Source of the DNA: Blastocatellia bacterium
GTDB lineage: Bacteria > Acidobacteriota > Blastocatellia > Chloracidobacteriales > JADJPF01
Assembly: GCA_016713405.1 (NCBI GenBank)
Contig: JADJPF010000024.1
Span: 1 to 64,000, forward strand
Direction of reading: 5' to 3'
Length of the DNA: 64,000 nucleotides
The translations under genes were made by a program, and so were the position numbers. The notes under the pieces are model-generated. The model worked only from the letters and a program-made list of their open reading frames with translations, was not told the DNA's origin and searched no databases. Shown one piece after another: positions 63,578 through 64,000 of this stretch (its first letter is position 1; each line of letters begins with the position of its first letter).

Positions 63578-64000
63578 TTAAGCTTTATCTATTACAGGTG
63601 GGATTCCATTTGGATCAAAATCTAGTGGAGGATGAATATCAAAAGCGTCTGCAACTCTTACAAAAAAGTTAAAAGTGCGCCAATATAAACCGCTTCAGCT
63701 ATTTGAGGATTTGACCAACCAATATTACGTAATTCTTCTACTTGTTCGTTAGTAATTTTATAGATATGTTTAGTCAATGTTTCAACAAATCTAAGTAAAA
63801 GACGTTCAGCATCAGAAATAGGGACTTTATCTAAATTTCCTTCTCGTAAAGCATTAGCAACAGCCGTGTATTCTTCTCCTTGCAACTGCAAGAATGTAGT
63901 ATGACTACTTAATCAGTAATGACAGCGATTAAGGGCTGATACATAAGAAGCAATCATTTCGTGTTGGGCGCGGCTTAATGCTGCATCTGAAAAGCTAAGT
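63578..64000 (-). CDS. AhpD-like peroxidase-related protein with in-frame TGA at the active-site Cys (possible selenoprotein), partial
   Basis: The gene enters from the right edge. The minus strand reads EMIASYVSALNRCHY, then TGA (63915-63913), then LSSHTTFLQLQGEEY in the same frame. Homologues of the carboxymuconolactone decarboxylase/AhpD family have C-x-x-C-x3-H here, so TGA replaces the second, nucleophilic Cys. The rest (63891-63658) gives helices ending VYIGALLTFL and stops; one more A in the plus-strand run 63671-63674 gives ALFNFFVRVADAFDI and continues to a stop at 63578, 2 nt from the convergent hydratase. Such enzymes reduce peroxides through the Cys pair. Sec read-through, a point error or a pseudogene are the options. 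Confidence 0.7.
63877..63894 (-). promoter_or_regulatory. SECIS-like hairpin downstream of the in-frame TGA
   Basis: On the minus strand UUCUUGC (63894-63888) pairs with GCAAGGA (63883-63877) in a 7-bp stem with one G-U pair and an AGUU loop. The loop begins 25 nt after the UGA and has G in its second position, which fits the published bacterial SECIS pattern (G in the first two loop positions, loop 16-37 nt after UGA). A chance hairpin cannot be excluded. Confidence 0.5.

Overview
The window is clearly AT-rich and densely coded on both strands, with no rRNA, tRNA, insertion sequence, phage or CRISPR array that I can see. The organism looks Gram-negative: there is an outer-membrane-barrel-like protein, many signal peptides, and an Arn-like sugar-to-lipid pathway. 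The mix of an ECF sigma factor beside a TPR-CHAT protein, a Ser/Thr kinase, a hybrid histidine kinase, a haem c/copper monooxygenase, a fused formiminotransferase-cyclodeaminase and a Rad50-NurA pair suggests a soil or sludge lineage such as Acidobacteriota. That placement is inference, not shown by a marker gene here.

Layout. 1-5336 (minus): envelope sugar cluster, with an ArnT-like glycosyltransferase (cut by the window start), methyltransferase, ArnC-like GT2, ArnB-like aminotransferase (frameshifted), ArnE-like small transporter, LegB/UXS-like dehydratase and WbqC. 5520-8165 (plus): three tandem paralogues of an unknown family, a secreted coiled-coil protein and a CBS protein. 8665-11529: Ser/Thr kinase, methyltransferase, GT2 (frameshifted). 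11542-20474: large Clp-type AAA+ protein, CinA-like protein, rhodanese, two secreted proteins, UspA, Ppx/GppA. 20582-26319: PrmA-like methyltransferase, sirtuin, ECF sigma factor, TPR-CHAT protein (frameshifted). 26644-34942: Tex (frameshifted), aldose epimerase, FHA protein, small membrane proteins, a TetR/oxidoreductase pair. 35190-40443: hybrid histidine kinase (frameshifted), NHL protein, DUF47-Pit phosphate transport pair. 40469-48436 (minus): secreted protein, a PPC-TPR protein ending in a degenerate CHAT domain, HypF, class III aminotransferase. 48864-54409 (plus): Rad50/SbcC-like ATPase (frameshifted), NurA nuclease and a sirtuin-like protein lacking the catalytic His, then a TerB-like protein. 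54533-62197: lysozyme-like secreted protein, haem/copper monooxygenase, GT4, hutI and fused FTCD. 62198-64000: repeat-rich spacer, enoyl-CoA hydratase, and an AhpD-like peroxidase-related gene.

Three points stand out. First, the AhpD-like gene at the right edge has an in-frame TGA exactly at the second Cys of its CxxC site, followed by a hairpin that fits the bacterial SECIS pattern, so it may be a selenoprotein. Second, a tightly packed Rad50-NurA operon ends in a sirtuin homologue with Gln in place of the catalytic His. Third, at least seven conserved genes are broken by single-base indels, mostly in short homopolymers. This points to assembly error, or less likely to slippage-tolerant genes, and should be settled before any of them is called a pseudogene.
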